Below are positions 48,238-56,030 of a stretch of DNA of 64,000 nucleotides, in pieces; position 1 is the first letter of the stretch; every line of letters starts with the position of its first letter. The translations under genes and the position numbers were made by a program. Below the pieces are notes generated by a model, which was given only the letters and a program-made list of their open reading frames with translations, did not search any database and had not been told where the DNA came from. This DNA is from Paenibacillus faecalis (GTDB taxonomy: Bacteria; Bacillota; Bacilli; Paenibacillales; Paenibacillaceae): NCBI RefSeq assembly GCF_900289175.1, contig NZ_LT985747.1, forward strand, positions 3,255,624 to 3,319,623, read 5' to 3'.

Positions 48238-49497
48238 TCAGGCGCTTTCTTCCTGTTTCTTGTCATCATCATTTCCCAAAAGTTCAGGAATGACCTTATC
48301 TTGGACAACCTTCTCAGTAATGACGCAATCCGTAATGTCATCACGGGAAGGAACCTCGTACATCACATCCAACATAATGCCTTCAATAATAGAGCGAAGA
48401 CCGCGTGCACCGGTGTTCCGCTTAATCGCTTCGCGAGCGATCGCCTCCAAAGCTTCCGGTTCAAACTTCAGATTGACATTATCAAATTCAAGCAGTTTTT
48501 GATACTGCTTCGTCAGAGCGTTCTTCGGCTCGGACAGAATCCGAACGAGCGTTTTCTCATCCAGCGGCTCCAGTGTGGAGATGACTGGCAAGCGTCCAAC
48601 AAACTCCGGAATGAGACCGAATTTCAAAAGATCCTCCGGCAGAACCATGCTCAGGTATTCACCCGGTTTAAGGTCTTTATGACCTTCACCGGAAGCGTTA
48701 AATCCAATCACTTTTTTACCGATCCGACGCTTGATATACTGCTCCAGGCCGTCAAAAGCGCCGCCGCAAATAAACAAAATATTCGTCGTATCGATCTGAA
48801 TAAATTCCTGATGTGGATGCTTGCGTCCACCTTGAGGCGGAACGGAAGCTACCGTTCCCTCCAAAATCTTCAGAAGGGCCTGCTGAACACCTTCACCAGA
48901 CACATCACGAGTAATCGAAGGATTCTCGGATTTACGGGCTACTTTATCAATTTCATCGATATAGATAATGCCGCGCTCCGCTTTCTCTACATCAAAATCT
49001 GCAGCTTGAATGAGCTTCAGCAATATGTTCTCAACATCCTCGCCTACATATCCGGCCTCTGTCAAAGAAGTCGCATCAGCAATGGCAAAAGGAACGTTGA
49101 GGATTTTAGCCATCGTTTGCGCAAGCAAAGTTTTACCGGAACCAGTCGGTCCCAGCAATAAAATATTGCTCTTTTGCAATTCCACATCTTCAACCTTGTT
49201 CTGTGTATTAATGCGCTTATAGTGGTTATAAACAGCTACGGCAAGCGACTTCTTCGCCTGTTCCTGGCCGATAACGTACTGATCGAGAATATCACGGATT
49301 TCCCGTGGCTTCGGAATATCTTTCAGATCTATTTCTTCCTCGTGGCCAAGCTCCTCTTCTACAATTTCAGAGCACAAATCAATGCACTCATCACATATAT
49401 AAACGCCGGGCCCTGCAACCAATTTGCGAACCTGCTCCTGCGACTTGCCGCAGAAGGAGCATTTCAGCTGCCCTTTATCGTCATTAAATTTAAACAT
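48238..49497 (-). CDS. clpX: ClpX, ATPase subunit of ClpXP
   Basis: Unfolds substrates and feeds ClpP. The 419-residue protein has the N-terminal zinc domain ([11 protein letters not shown]...CDECIDLC), Walker [13 protein letters not shown], Walker [10 protein letters not shown], and the ClpP-contact IGF loop ([11 protein letters not shown]). The frame extends to 49545, but AGAGGTGG precedes ATG 49497. It lies just after clpP (13 bases), an arrangement not found in B. subtilis, where clpP is remote. Confidence 0.97.
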   Translation of the reverse strand: MFKFNDDKGQLKCSFCGKSQEQVRKLVAGPGVYICDECIDLCSEIVEEELGHEEEIDLKDIPKPREIRDILDQYVIGQEQAKKSLAVAVYNHYKRINTQNKVEDVELQKSNILLLGPTGSGKTLLAQTMAKILNVPFAIADATSLTEAGYVGEDVENILLKLIQAADFDVEKAERGIIYIDEIDKVARKSENPSITRDVSGEGVQQALLKILEGTVASVPPQGGRKHPHQEFIQIDTTNILFICGGAFDGLEQYIKRRIGKKVIGFNASGEGHKDLKPGEYLSMVLPEDLLKFGLIPEFVGRLPVISTLEPLDEKTLVRILSEPKNALTKQYQKLLEFDNVNLKFEPEALEAIAREAIKRNTGARGLRSIIEGIMLDVMYEVPSRDDITDCVITEKVVQDKVIPELLGNDDDKKQEESA

Positions 49498-49510
49498 TCT
49501 ATACCACCTC

Positions 49511-50101
49511 TTAAGATTTGATCGGTGAAGACAGGACCTCATCAATTATACGGTAAGATTTTGCTTCTTCCGCGCTCAAGAAATAGTCACGGTCCGTATC
49601 ACGTTCGATTTTTTCCAGGGATTGACCCGTGTGTTCCACATAGATACGGTTAAGTTTCTGTCTGGTCTTGATGATCCAATCTGCATGGATTTGAATATCA
49701 GCAGCCTGGCCTTGAACTCCACCGAGCGGTTGGTGAATCATAACTTCACTGTTCTCCAGCGCAAAACGTTTACCAGGCGCACCGGCAGCCAAAAGCAGTG
49801 ACCCCATACTTGCAGCCATACCGACGCAAATCGTGGACACATCTGGCTTGATATACTGCATCGTATCATATATACCCATCCCGGCTGTCACAGAACCACC
49901 AGGAGAATTGATGTACAAATGGATGTCTTTCTCCGGATCTTCCGCAGTCAAGAAAAGCAACTGGGCGATAACAAGATTGGCGACATCGTCATTAATCGGA
50001 CCGCTGAGAAATATGATGCGGTCTTTCAGTAATCGAGAATAGATATCGTAGGATCTTTCGCCTCGATTGGTTTGTTCCACAACCATAGGTACCAGACTCA
50101 T
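49511..50101 (-). CDS. clpP: ClpP protease subunit
   Basis: Serine peptidase barrel used by ClpX and other Clp ATPases. The 196-residue protein has the Ser in [14 protein letters not shown], His in [13 protein letters not shown], and Asp near the C-terminus (RDTDRDYFL). ATG 50101 has AAGAGGTTGG upstream. Placed between tig and clpX. Confidence 0.98.
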   Translation of the reverse strand: MSLVPMVVEQTNRGERSYDIYSRLLKDRIIFLSGPINDDVANLVIAQLLFLTAEDPEKDIHLYINSPGGSVTAGMGIYDTMQYIKPDVSTICVGMAASMGSLLLAAGAPGKRFALENSEVMIHQPLGGVQGQAADIQIHADWIIKTRQKLNRIYVEHTGQSLEKIERDTDRDYFLSAEEAKSYRIIDEVLSSPIKS

Positions 50102-50137
50102 GCGACCAACCTCTTTTCCTTGAAAATATACTTTCGC

Positions 50138-50165
50138 GTTATAAAAGTTATTCTAACATGTTCAA
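50138..50165 (-). promoter_or_regulatory. Candidate promoter of clpP-clpX
   Basis: On the minus strand TTGAAC (50165-50160) and TATAAC (50143-50138) are 16 bases apart, about 37 bases before the clpP start. No CtsR heptad repeat is visible nearby. The rest of 50166-50413 shows no convincing gene. Confidence 0.5.
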
Positions 50166-50413
50166 CGCTCCATGTCATTTTTTAACCATAGCTACATTCT
50201 ATGAATTTCTCAAACATTATATCCTGCCAACTTGTCTCATTATGTATTTCGATAAACCTTAACAGACTGACTTTTAGAGAGGGACTTACAGCACCGCTCG
50301 CTGAAAGATAAGCCAAGTATAAGTAAAGTATGTACTTGTACTTTAACTTGTGTTTCAGAAACCAGCCCATTTTATGTCATATATAGCAGCAAACTGGATG
50401 TGTCTGGTTAAAA

Positions 50414-50443
50414 ATAAGGCACGTCATGAAATACGTGCCTTAT
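50414..50443 (-). terminator. Terminator after tig
   Basis: Perfect 11-bp stem ATAAGGCACGT/ACGTGCCTTAT with an 8-base loop followed on the minus strand by TTTTTAA. Confidence 0.88.
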
Positions 50444-50474
50444 CCAATGTAAATGGCAGCTTCTGTTAAGCGCC

Positions 50475-51824
50475 TTATTTATTATCTTCCGCTTCAGTTG
50501 CTTCTTTTGTTTCTGTCTCTTCTTTCGGAGCCGGAGCGCCTTCTACGCTGTTTTCCAGCAAGAAATCAATTGTTTTGCGAAGAACAAGCTCTTCACGCAG
50601 GCTGTCAAGAGATCCGTTGGAAGCCAAGATGTTACGGATTTCGTCGACAGGACGCTTATACGTCTCGGCCATATTTTCAAGTTCTTTATTGATTTCCTCT
50701 TCAGTTGCTTCAAGCTTCTCTTCTTTTGCAATTTGCTCAAGGACAAGGTTGTTGCGAACACGCTTCTTCGCATCATCTTGCATTTGAGCTTCCAAATCCT
50801 CTTTGGACTGGTTGGAGAAGCTGAGGAACATGTCAAGGTTCATGCCTTGCTGGCGAAGACGGTTGTCGAAATCACGCATCATGTTTTGAACTTCGGATTG
50901 AACCATCGATTCAGGGATGTCGACTTCAGCGTTTTCTGCCACTTTTTCAACAACTTCGTTCTCCTGAACACCCAAAGCTTCCTGCTCTTTGCGTTTCAGA
51001 ATCTGCTGTTTCAGATCTTCCTTGTACTCATCAAGAGTATCGAATTCGCTAACGTCTTTAGCAAATTCGTCATCCAACTCAGGAAGCTGCTTACGCTTGA
51101 TTTCATGTACTTTCACTTTAAAGACTGCTTTTTTGTTAGCAAGTTCCTCTGCATGGTACGTTTCAGGGAAAGTTACTTCAACGTCTTTGAAATCTCCAGT
51201 TCCCATTCCGATAACCTGATCTTCAAAGCCTGGGATAAATGTGTTGCTTCCAAGTTCGAGGGAATAACGCTCTGCTTGTCCACCTTCAAAAGGAACTCCG
51301 TCAATTGAACCGTCAAAGTCGATGACTACGATATCGCCGGAAGTTGCTGTGCCTTCGTCGATTACAATCAGTTCTGCATGACGTTCTTGAAGACGCTCAA
51401 GCTCCTGATTCAATTCCTCATCAGTAACTTCGGAAGTCACTGCCGCTACTTCAATACCTTTATACTCTCCCAGCTTCACTTCAGGTTTAACCGTTACTTT
51501 AGCTTTAAACTTGAACGTTTGGCCTTTGGAGAATTGCTCGATATCAATTTCCGGACGGTCTACCGGGAAGATGTCCGCTTGCTCAACAGCTTCGCTGTAT
51601 ACTTCTGGAAGCAGGATATCGATAGCATCCTGATAAAGGCTTTCTACACCATAACGCGCTTCAAAAATGGACCGAGGTACTCTACCTTTCCGGAAACCTG
51701 GTACACTTACTTGTTTAACTACTTTATTAAAAGCCTTGTCGAGGGCAGCCGTTACACGGTCTGATTCAACCTCAACTTCAAGAACACCAAGGTTCTTCTC
51801 TATTTTTTCCCAAGTTGCTTTCAT
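50475..51824 (-). CDS. tig: Trigger factor
   Basis: Ribosome-bound chaperone and prolyl isomerase. The 449-residue protein has the ribosome signature GFRKGRVPRSIFEARYG, the FKBP-type PPIase domain (about 160-245, GDIVVIDFDGSIDGVPFEGG), and a helical C-domain. The last about 30 residues are acidic and Ala/Glu/Thr-rich. ATG 51824 follows GGAGGGGAAAG. Confidence 0.97.
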   Translation of the reverse strand: MKATWEKIEKNLGVLEVEVESDRVTAALDKAFNKVVKQVSVPGFRKGRVPRSIFEARYGVESLYQDAIDILLPEVYSEAVEQADIFPVDRPEIDIEQFSKGQTFKFKAKVTVKPEVKLGEYKGIEVAAVTSEVTDEELNQELERLQERHAELIVIDEGTATSGDIVVIDFDGSIDGVPFEGGQAERYSLELGSNTFIPGFEDQVIGMGTGDFKDVEVTFPETYHAEELANKKAVFKVKVHEIKRKQLPELDDEFAKDVSEFDTLDEYKEDLKQQILKRKEQEALGVQENEVVEKVAENAEVDIPESMVQSEVQNMMRDFDNRLRQQGMNLDMFLSFSNQSKEDLEAQMQDDAKKRVRNNLVLEQIAKEEKLEATEEEINKELENMAETYKRPVDEIRNILASNGSLDSLREELVLRKTIDFLLENSVEGAPAPKEETETKEATEAEDNK

Positions 51825-51969
51825 TTATGCTTTCCCCTCCAAAAATTTCACGTGGTCGGCGCAGATTAATATATCACGACCGAATAACCACTATAGTATA
51901 AACAACATTAATTCCTTTTTCAAGGGCAAACCCTTATGGCTCCATACCGTAAGCGTTTCCCTTACCCGC

Positions 51970-52884
51970 TCAATCATCTACGTCTGCCGAGACAAATTGT
52001 TTAAGGGAACGATACGCACCTTCATACTTGAAACGCATCGTATCGGTAATTCCATAATAAGAACGGATTTCCTCCTCTTTCCGGTTCCCTTTCAAACTCT
52101 CTGACACAATATCATGGAGGGCAGCAGCCCATATATCCATTGTTGATTCTTCACCATCCAGCATGGAACGATAGGTTGCTGTACCGTAAATCGCCATAAC
52201 AAATTGTGTCCACAGTTCCTGAGCAAAATAATATAGAGTCGGTTCGTGAATTTCTGTCTTCTCAGCCACACGCTCCAAAATTTTCATAATGGCATCCGGA
52301 AATTCGTTATGACTCAAAGGAACATGTTCAATCTCGATCTCAACGATTTCCTCGTCCCTCTGGATCGTTACTAGCCCTGACATCTCCCTGCGGCGTAAAG
52401 TTTGAAGCACACGGAATTGAAAAAGCGGATGAAGAGGCTGGTCCTTAAGCCATCCTGTTAAAGCCGCATCTACTTCGGGATGATCAAGATAAGCAAGCTG
52501 TTCCAGTGCAAGCACGGTTTGCTCCGTAAGCGGTCCGTTCATAACGGTATCAAGCAATTTATCCGCATAACCCGCATCCTGGGCAAGTTTGTCCTGAGCC
52601 ATACGGCGAGCCATACTGGCTTCATCCTCAACACTCTCGTTACCTGATTCATCTGAATCAGGAGCGGATGATGGAAAAGCAGCTTCCAGCCATTCCAGCA
52701 GTGCTTGCCATTCTTCATAATTTCGCTCGTTCTGGCCCTGGCACTGAAGCAAAAACTGGAGGAGCTCCTTGGCCTCCCCGTAACGTTCGTTTTCGAGCAT
52801 AACGGTGAGTTGAATCTGATAGTAATCAAGTGTATTCGGGAACAGGATGATGTTCTTCTCTTCTGGGGAGCTCGAGTCCTTTAT
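51970..52884 (-). CDS. Conserved tig-linked helical (TPR-like) protein, probable ATA start
   Basis: The protein has repeated helical pairs (RYGEAKELLQFLLQCQGQ, AYLDHPEVDAALTGWL) and an acidic linker (PDSDESGNESVEDEAS), resembling TPR-type proteins found upstream of tig in Bacillus (ysoA region). The first ATG (52800) has no ribosome site and cuts the first repeat. The frame is open back to a TAA 48 bases upstream of ATA 52884. A strong AAAGGAGGTG lies 5 bases before ATA at 52884, adding 28 residues (KDSSSPEEKNIILFPNTLDY, then YQIQLTV). I take ATA 52884 as most likely; CTG 52845 is the alternative. Function unknown. Confidence 0.72.
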   Translation of the reverse strand: MKDSSSPEEKNIILFPNTLDYYQIQLTVMLENERYGEAKELLQFLLQCQGQNERNYEEWQALLEWLEAAFPSSAPDSDESGNESVEDEASMARRMAQDKLAQDAGYADKLLDTVMNGPLTEQTVLALEQLAYLDHPEVDAALTGWLKDQPLHPLFQFRVLQTLRRREMSGLVTIQRDEEIVEIEIEHVPLSHNEFPDAIMKILERVAEKTEIHEPTLYYFAQELWTQFVMAIYGTATYRSMLDGEESTMDIWAAALHDIVSESLKGNRKEEEIRSYYGITDTMRFKYEGAYRSLKQFVSADVDD

Positions 52885-52922
52885 AAGGACACCTCCTTTC
52901 TTTTCCGCTTTGATAATTGTAG

Positions 52923-52945
52923 ATTATAGCATATCCCCTGGAAAG
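52923..52945 (-). promoter_or_regulatory. Promoter of the tig-linked gene
   Basis: TATAAT (52928-52923, minus) with a weak TTTAAC 16 bases upstream. Start of transcription would be about 30 bases before ATA 52884. Confidence 0.5.
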
Positions 52946-53082
52946 TTAAAAAACCGGAAAACCAAGAGAAAAAGCTGATAGTAATTAAACATAAAAATAA
53001 TAAAGAACATAATGAAACCGTATATCTACAATATATAACACGATGCGGATGCGATTAATCGTTATTTTTTTGAATTTATATA

Positions 53083-53111
53083 TTGAATTCACTTTTATCA
53101 TATGGTATGAT
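53083..53111 (+). promoter_or_regulatory. Promoter of the left tRNA-Arg
   Basis: TTGAAT (53083-53088) and TATGAT (53106-53111) are 17 bases apart; transcription would start about 16 bases before the tRNA. Confidence 0.7.
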
Positions 53112-53133
53112 ATTTCTTGCTTGAAAAAATCAT

Positions 53134-53207
<74 letters not shown>

Positions 53208-53675
53208 CTTTAAGTTAAACCGCCATTGGGCGGTTTTTTTGCGTATTCCAGAAGGGGGAGAACCCCATATAGGGGTTCGTCGGAGCATAAGCTTCGTTAG
53301 CATTCACTTCGCAGTCGGCCTAAATAGGCCGTATCCCGAATTGGGACGCTTTTGAGTAAACCGCCATTGGGCGGTTTTTTTGCGTATTCCAGAAGGGGGA
53401 GAACCCCATATAGGGGTTCGTCGGAGCATAAGCTTCGTTAGCATTACTTCGCAGTCGGCCTAAATAGGCCGTATCCCGAATTGGGACGCTTTTGAGTAAC
53501 CGCCATTCGGCGGTTTTTTGCGTATTCCAGAAGGGGGAGAACCCCAAAATAGGGGTTCGTCGAAGCATAAGCTACGATAGCATTACTTCGCAGTCGGCCT
53601 AAATAGGCTGTATCCCGAATTGGGACGCTTGAAGTAAACCGCCATTCGGCGGTTTTTTGCGTATTCCAGAAGGTA
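53208..53675 (+). repeat. Left array of ~140-bp tRNA-linked tandem repeats (3 units plus terminal part)
   Basis: After the tRNA, the block terminator hairpin (AACCGCC-GGCGGTT), GCGTATTCCAGAAGG, GAACCCC-AGGGGTTC palindrome, AGCATAAGC, CTTCGCAGTCGG, GGCCTAAATAGGCC, ATCCC-GAAT-TGGGACGC recurs with periods of 141, 139 and 139 bases (hairpins at 53221, 53362, 53501 and 53640). The last copy stops in GTATTCCAGAAGG at 53675. The units have no protein-coding potential I believe. Confidence 0.9.
53217..53240 (+). terminator. Terminator of the left tRNA-Arg
   Basis: Stem AACCGCC/GGCGGTT with loop ATT-G and seven T. Three further copies follow in the tandem units. Confidence 0.85.
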
Positions 53676-53709
53676 GTGCAGGTTCAGCAGAACATTGGCT
53701 TCAAAAAAA

Positions 53710-53734
53710 AGGCTGTCGATTTTCTCGACAGCCT
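53710..53734 (-). terminator. Terminator after the matrixin-like protease gene
   Basis: Perfect 10-bp stem AGGCTGTCGA/TCGACAGCCT with a 5-base loop and eight T on the minus strand. Confidence 0.9.
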
Positions 53735-53754
53735 CAAAAAGCATCCATTTAATT

Positions 53755-54834
53755 TTATCGACTATAAATTCTTCTAAGGTCATTAATATCGTTTTCGGTC
53801 GGCTTTGTAGTTCTGGTTAACCAATAGTTATTCATTATAGAATAATCCGACCTGTGATTCAGTTTTAATACATGTCCAATTTCATGTGTAGCCAAGGCTT
53901 CTAAATAAGAAGCGCTTCTCTGGCTGACTCTATTCCACTGAATGACCGTACCGCCTGTAACATTTGAACCATACGATTGCCACCATCCATATCCATCATA
54001 ACCTCTGGCATAGCCTTCACCTAAAGTTATGGGGGCATTTTGTGATTGTGACAGCCAAACAACACCGGTATTATTCCAGTTTCGTATTGCATTTTCATAA
54101 GCCTGTACAAGAGCTGGAATATCCGTAGTAATTCTTACATTATATGAAACTAATGCTCGGTTGGGTTGAGTCGGTTGAGTCGGTTGAGTTGGCTGAGTTG
54201 GCTGACTGGCATCAGATGGATTTCCATTAATAAAAGCGGATGAAACATATTGCTTCACGCCATTTCTTTCATAAAAAAACCATCGATTATCAGGTGCATT
54301 TGTCCAATAGTCCTGAAACGAAGTGCCTGTTGTCCAGCCAGAAAATTGTACCCGCGTATTTGGATTTATCTGATCAACAATACGCGCGGTATCTGACGGC
54401 GCTGTGCGGACATTAACCAGGATCGGGGCGGATATCCCGCTAAATTGAATAGTATTCGATTCCGATGGCTCATTTTGTACTGTCTCAGGTGGATTCCCAT
54501 TAATAAAAGCGGATGAAACATATTGCTTTACGCCATTTCTCTCATAAAAAAACCATCGGTTATCCGGTGCATTTGTCCAGTAGTTCTGAAACGAACTGCC
54601 TGTTGTCCAGCCAGAAAATTGTACACGCGTATTTGGATTTATCTGATCAACAATACGCGCGGTATCTGATGGCGCTGTGCGAACATTAACCGGGATTGGA
54701 GCGGATACGCCGTTAAAATCAGCGATATATTCCGATTGAGACTGTGCATTTGTCGAATTTACAAAATGACCGTTTACAATAATAGCCAATGTTACCGTAA
54801 GTAAAAATATTTTACGTAATGTTCTTTTTGACAT
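53755..54834 (-). CDS. Secreted matrixin-like zinc metalloprotease with two near-identical SH3-like domains
   Basis: A 359-residue protein with a signal peptide (about 1-30, cut probably after NAQ). Two 73-residue domains with the pattern VNVRTAPSDTARIVDQI (residues 43-115 and 134-206) differ at only four residues, so they arose by recent duplication. They resemble bacterial SH3-type wall-binding domains. A PTQPTQPTQPTQP linker leads to the catalytic domain with the zinc motif HEIGHVLKLNH (317-327) and Met-turn SIMNN, as in matrixins. AAGGAGA precedes ATG 54834. No Cys switch propeptide is seen. Substrate unknown. Confidence 0.88.
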   Translation of the reverse strand: MSKRTLRKIFLLTVTLAIIVNGHFVNSTNAQSQSEYIADFNGVSAPIPVNVRTAPSDTARIVDQINPNTRVQFSGWTTGSSFQNYWTNAPDNRWFFYERNGVKQYVSSAFINGNPPETVQNEPSESNTIQFSGISAPILVNVRTAPSDTARIVDQINPNTRVQFSGWTTGTSFQDYWTNAPDNRWFFYERNGVKQYVSSAFINGNPSDASQPTQPTQPTQPTQPNRALVSYNVRITTDIPALVQAYENAIRNWNNTGVVWLSQSQNAPITLGEGYARGYDGYGWWQSYGSNVTGGTVIQWNRVSQRSASYLEALATHEIGHVLKLNHRSDYSIMNNYWLTRTTKPTENDINDLRRIYSR

Positions 54835-55244
54835 TAAAACCTGTCTCCTTAATGAATTTTTAGTTCTCCAAGTTCAGTTTTCCATGGCAAAAAGGTCTCG
54901 TTGAAACGATTCGATACAACAGTATCTTCTTCTTCAGCTGCATTCGTTCAAGCGGCGACGTATCGCTTGCAAGTATGAGAATTTTGCAGCTGACATTCAA
55001 CCATTTTGTTAGGTATACTAGTGTATGCCTTTATCTATAGTATCACCTCACTCGATTGCATCTCTTGAAGCACAAAATCACAAATAATTATAGCAGACAA
55101 AAATCTATTATTTAATAAATTAACAAAATATTAGAAAAGATAGAACATTACTACTATTACGATTGTTATTTTCGTCTGATTACATAGGTAGTAAGTTTTT
55201 ACTAGAAAAAATAAAATCATCTATTTTAAAGGAGGAAAGATATA
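54835..55244. other. Intergenic region between the protease and EamA genes
   Basis: AT-rich. A TATAAT on the minus strand (55092-55087) and an imperfect 20-bp palindrome (55011-55030, AGGTATAC-TAGT-GTATGCCT) may belong to control of the protease gene. No gene or RNA is recognised. Confidence 0.5.
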
Positions 55245-55673
55245 ATGCCTTTATGGCTTATATATGCTTTGCTATCAGCAGTGACAGCTGCACTCGTATC
55301 GATTTTCGGAAAAATCGGGCTGCAAAATATAGATGCCAACTCTGCAACCGCCATCCGGGCGGTAATTATGGCTTTATTTTTACTCGGTGTTGTGGCCGTT
55401 CAGGGAAAGTTCGCTCAACTGGGTGAGATTTTAGTTCAGAAAAAAGCTTTAAGCTTTATCGTTCTGAGCGGTATTGCCGGTGCGTTATCGTGGCTATTTT
55501 ACTTTTTGGCATTAAAATACGGAAAAGTATCACAGGTAGGTCCTATTGATAAACTAAGCGTTGTGATCGCAGTTATCCTGGCCTTCTTATTCCTCGGCGA
55601 GAAAATATCGTGGATCAACGCAGCTGGCGTAGCTTTCATCGCTATTGGAGCTCTTTTGGTAGCTGTAAAATAA
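55245..55673 (+). CDS. Half-size EamA (drug/metabolite transporter) protein
   Basis: A 142-residue membrane protein with a single EamA unit of five hydrophobic helices (LIYALLSAVTAALVSIFGKIGL, ATAIRAVIMALFLLGVVAV, FIVLSGIAGALSWLFYFLAL, and two more). Full DMT transporters have two such units, so this one should act as a dimer. AAGGAGG precedes ATG 55245. Substrate unknown. It stands alone upstream of the argS leader. Confidence 0.88.
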   Translation: MPLWLIYALLSAVTAALVSIFGKIGLQNIDANSATAIRAVIMALFLLGVVAVQGKFAQLGEILVQKKALSFIVLSGIAGALSWLFYFLALKYGKVSQVGPIDKLSVVIAVILAFLFLGEKISWINAAGVAFIAIGALLVAVK

Positions 55674-55724
55674 TCTTTTTTATGCGGATTACATACGGCT
55701 TTACATTGATCCTTTTCTTAGCGG

Positions 55725-55752
55725 TTGATTTTTAAAATAGTTTGGTTATAAT
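55725..55752 (+). promoter_or_regulatory. Sigma-A promoter of argS
   Basis: TTGATT (55725-55730) and TATAAT (55747-55752) are 16 bases apart, just upstream of the T-box leader. Confidence 0.8.
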
Positions 55753-55775
55753 ATGTAACAATCGAAAAACAACTT

Positions 55776-56010
55776 CAATGATTGGGAGAGTACTGATCGA
55801 GCGTCTAGTTCAAGAGAGCCGGGAGAGTGGGAACCGGTACAGAATCGGTCACGAAGCGGACCCATGAGAAGGTCTTCTGAAACTACAAGTAGGAAGTCCC
55901 GGCTTACACCGTTATTGTATGAAAGTGGTTAAACCTGTGGTTTAGCAACAAGAGTGGTACCGCGAGCATAACAGTCCTCGTCTCTTTATGAGATGACGGG
56001 CTTTTTTTAT
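55776..56010 (+). promoter_or_regulatory. T-box leader of argS (specifier CGG, arginine)
   Basis: The T-box core GTGGTACCGCG is at 55954-55964. In Stem I the sequence GAAG-CGG-ACC places CGG (55857-55859), an arginine codon, as specifier, in the same frame relative to the following RCC as the Val leader. The terminator CCTCGTCTC-GAGATGACGGG with a T run ends at about 56010. Uncharged tRNA-Arg(CCG) should switch argS on; the nearby tRNAs are UCU and not the one read by this codon. Confidence 0.9.
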
Positions 56011-56030
56011 TTTTAAGGAGGACTCAAAAA

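Noticed and set aside
48202..49161. 319-residue open frame on the plus strand
   Set aside because: Antisense to clpX, without a ribosome site.
50182..50370. 62-residue open frame on the minus strand before clpP
   Set aside because: No ribosome site; the region is AT-rich and contains promoter-like sequence.
53320..53568. Open frames across the 140-bp repeats (also 58687-58992)
   Set aside because: They read through hairpins and the tRNA antisense; repeated frames reflect the repeat unit, not a gene.
53208..53675. CRISPR array
   Set aside because: Whole ~140-bp units repeat with no variable spacers and no cas genes nearby.
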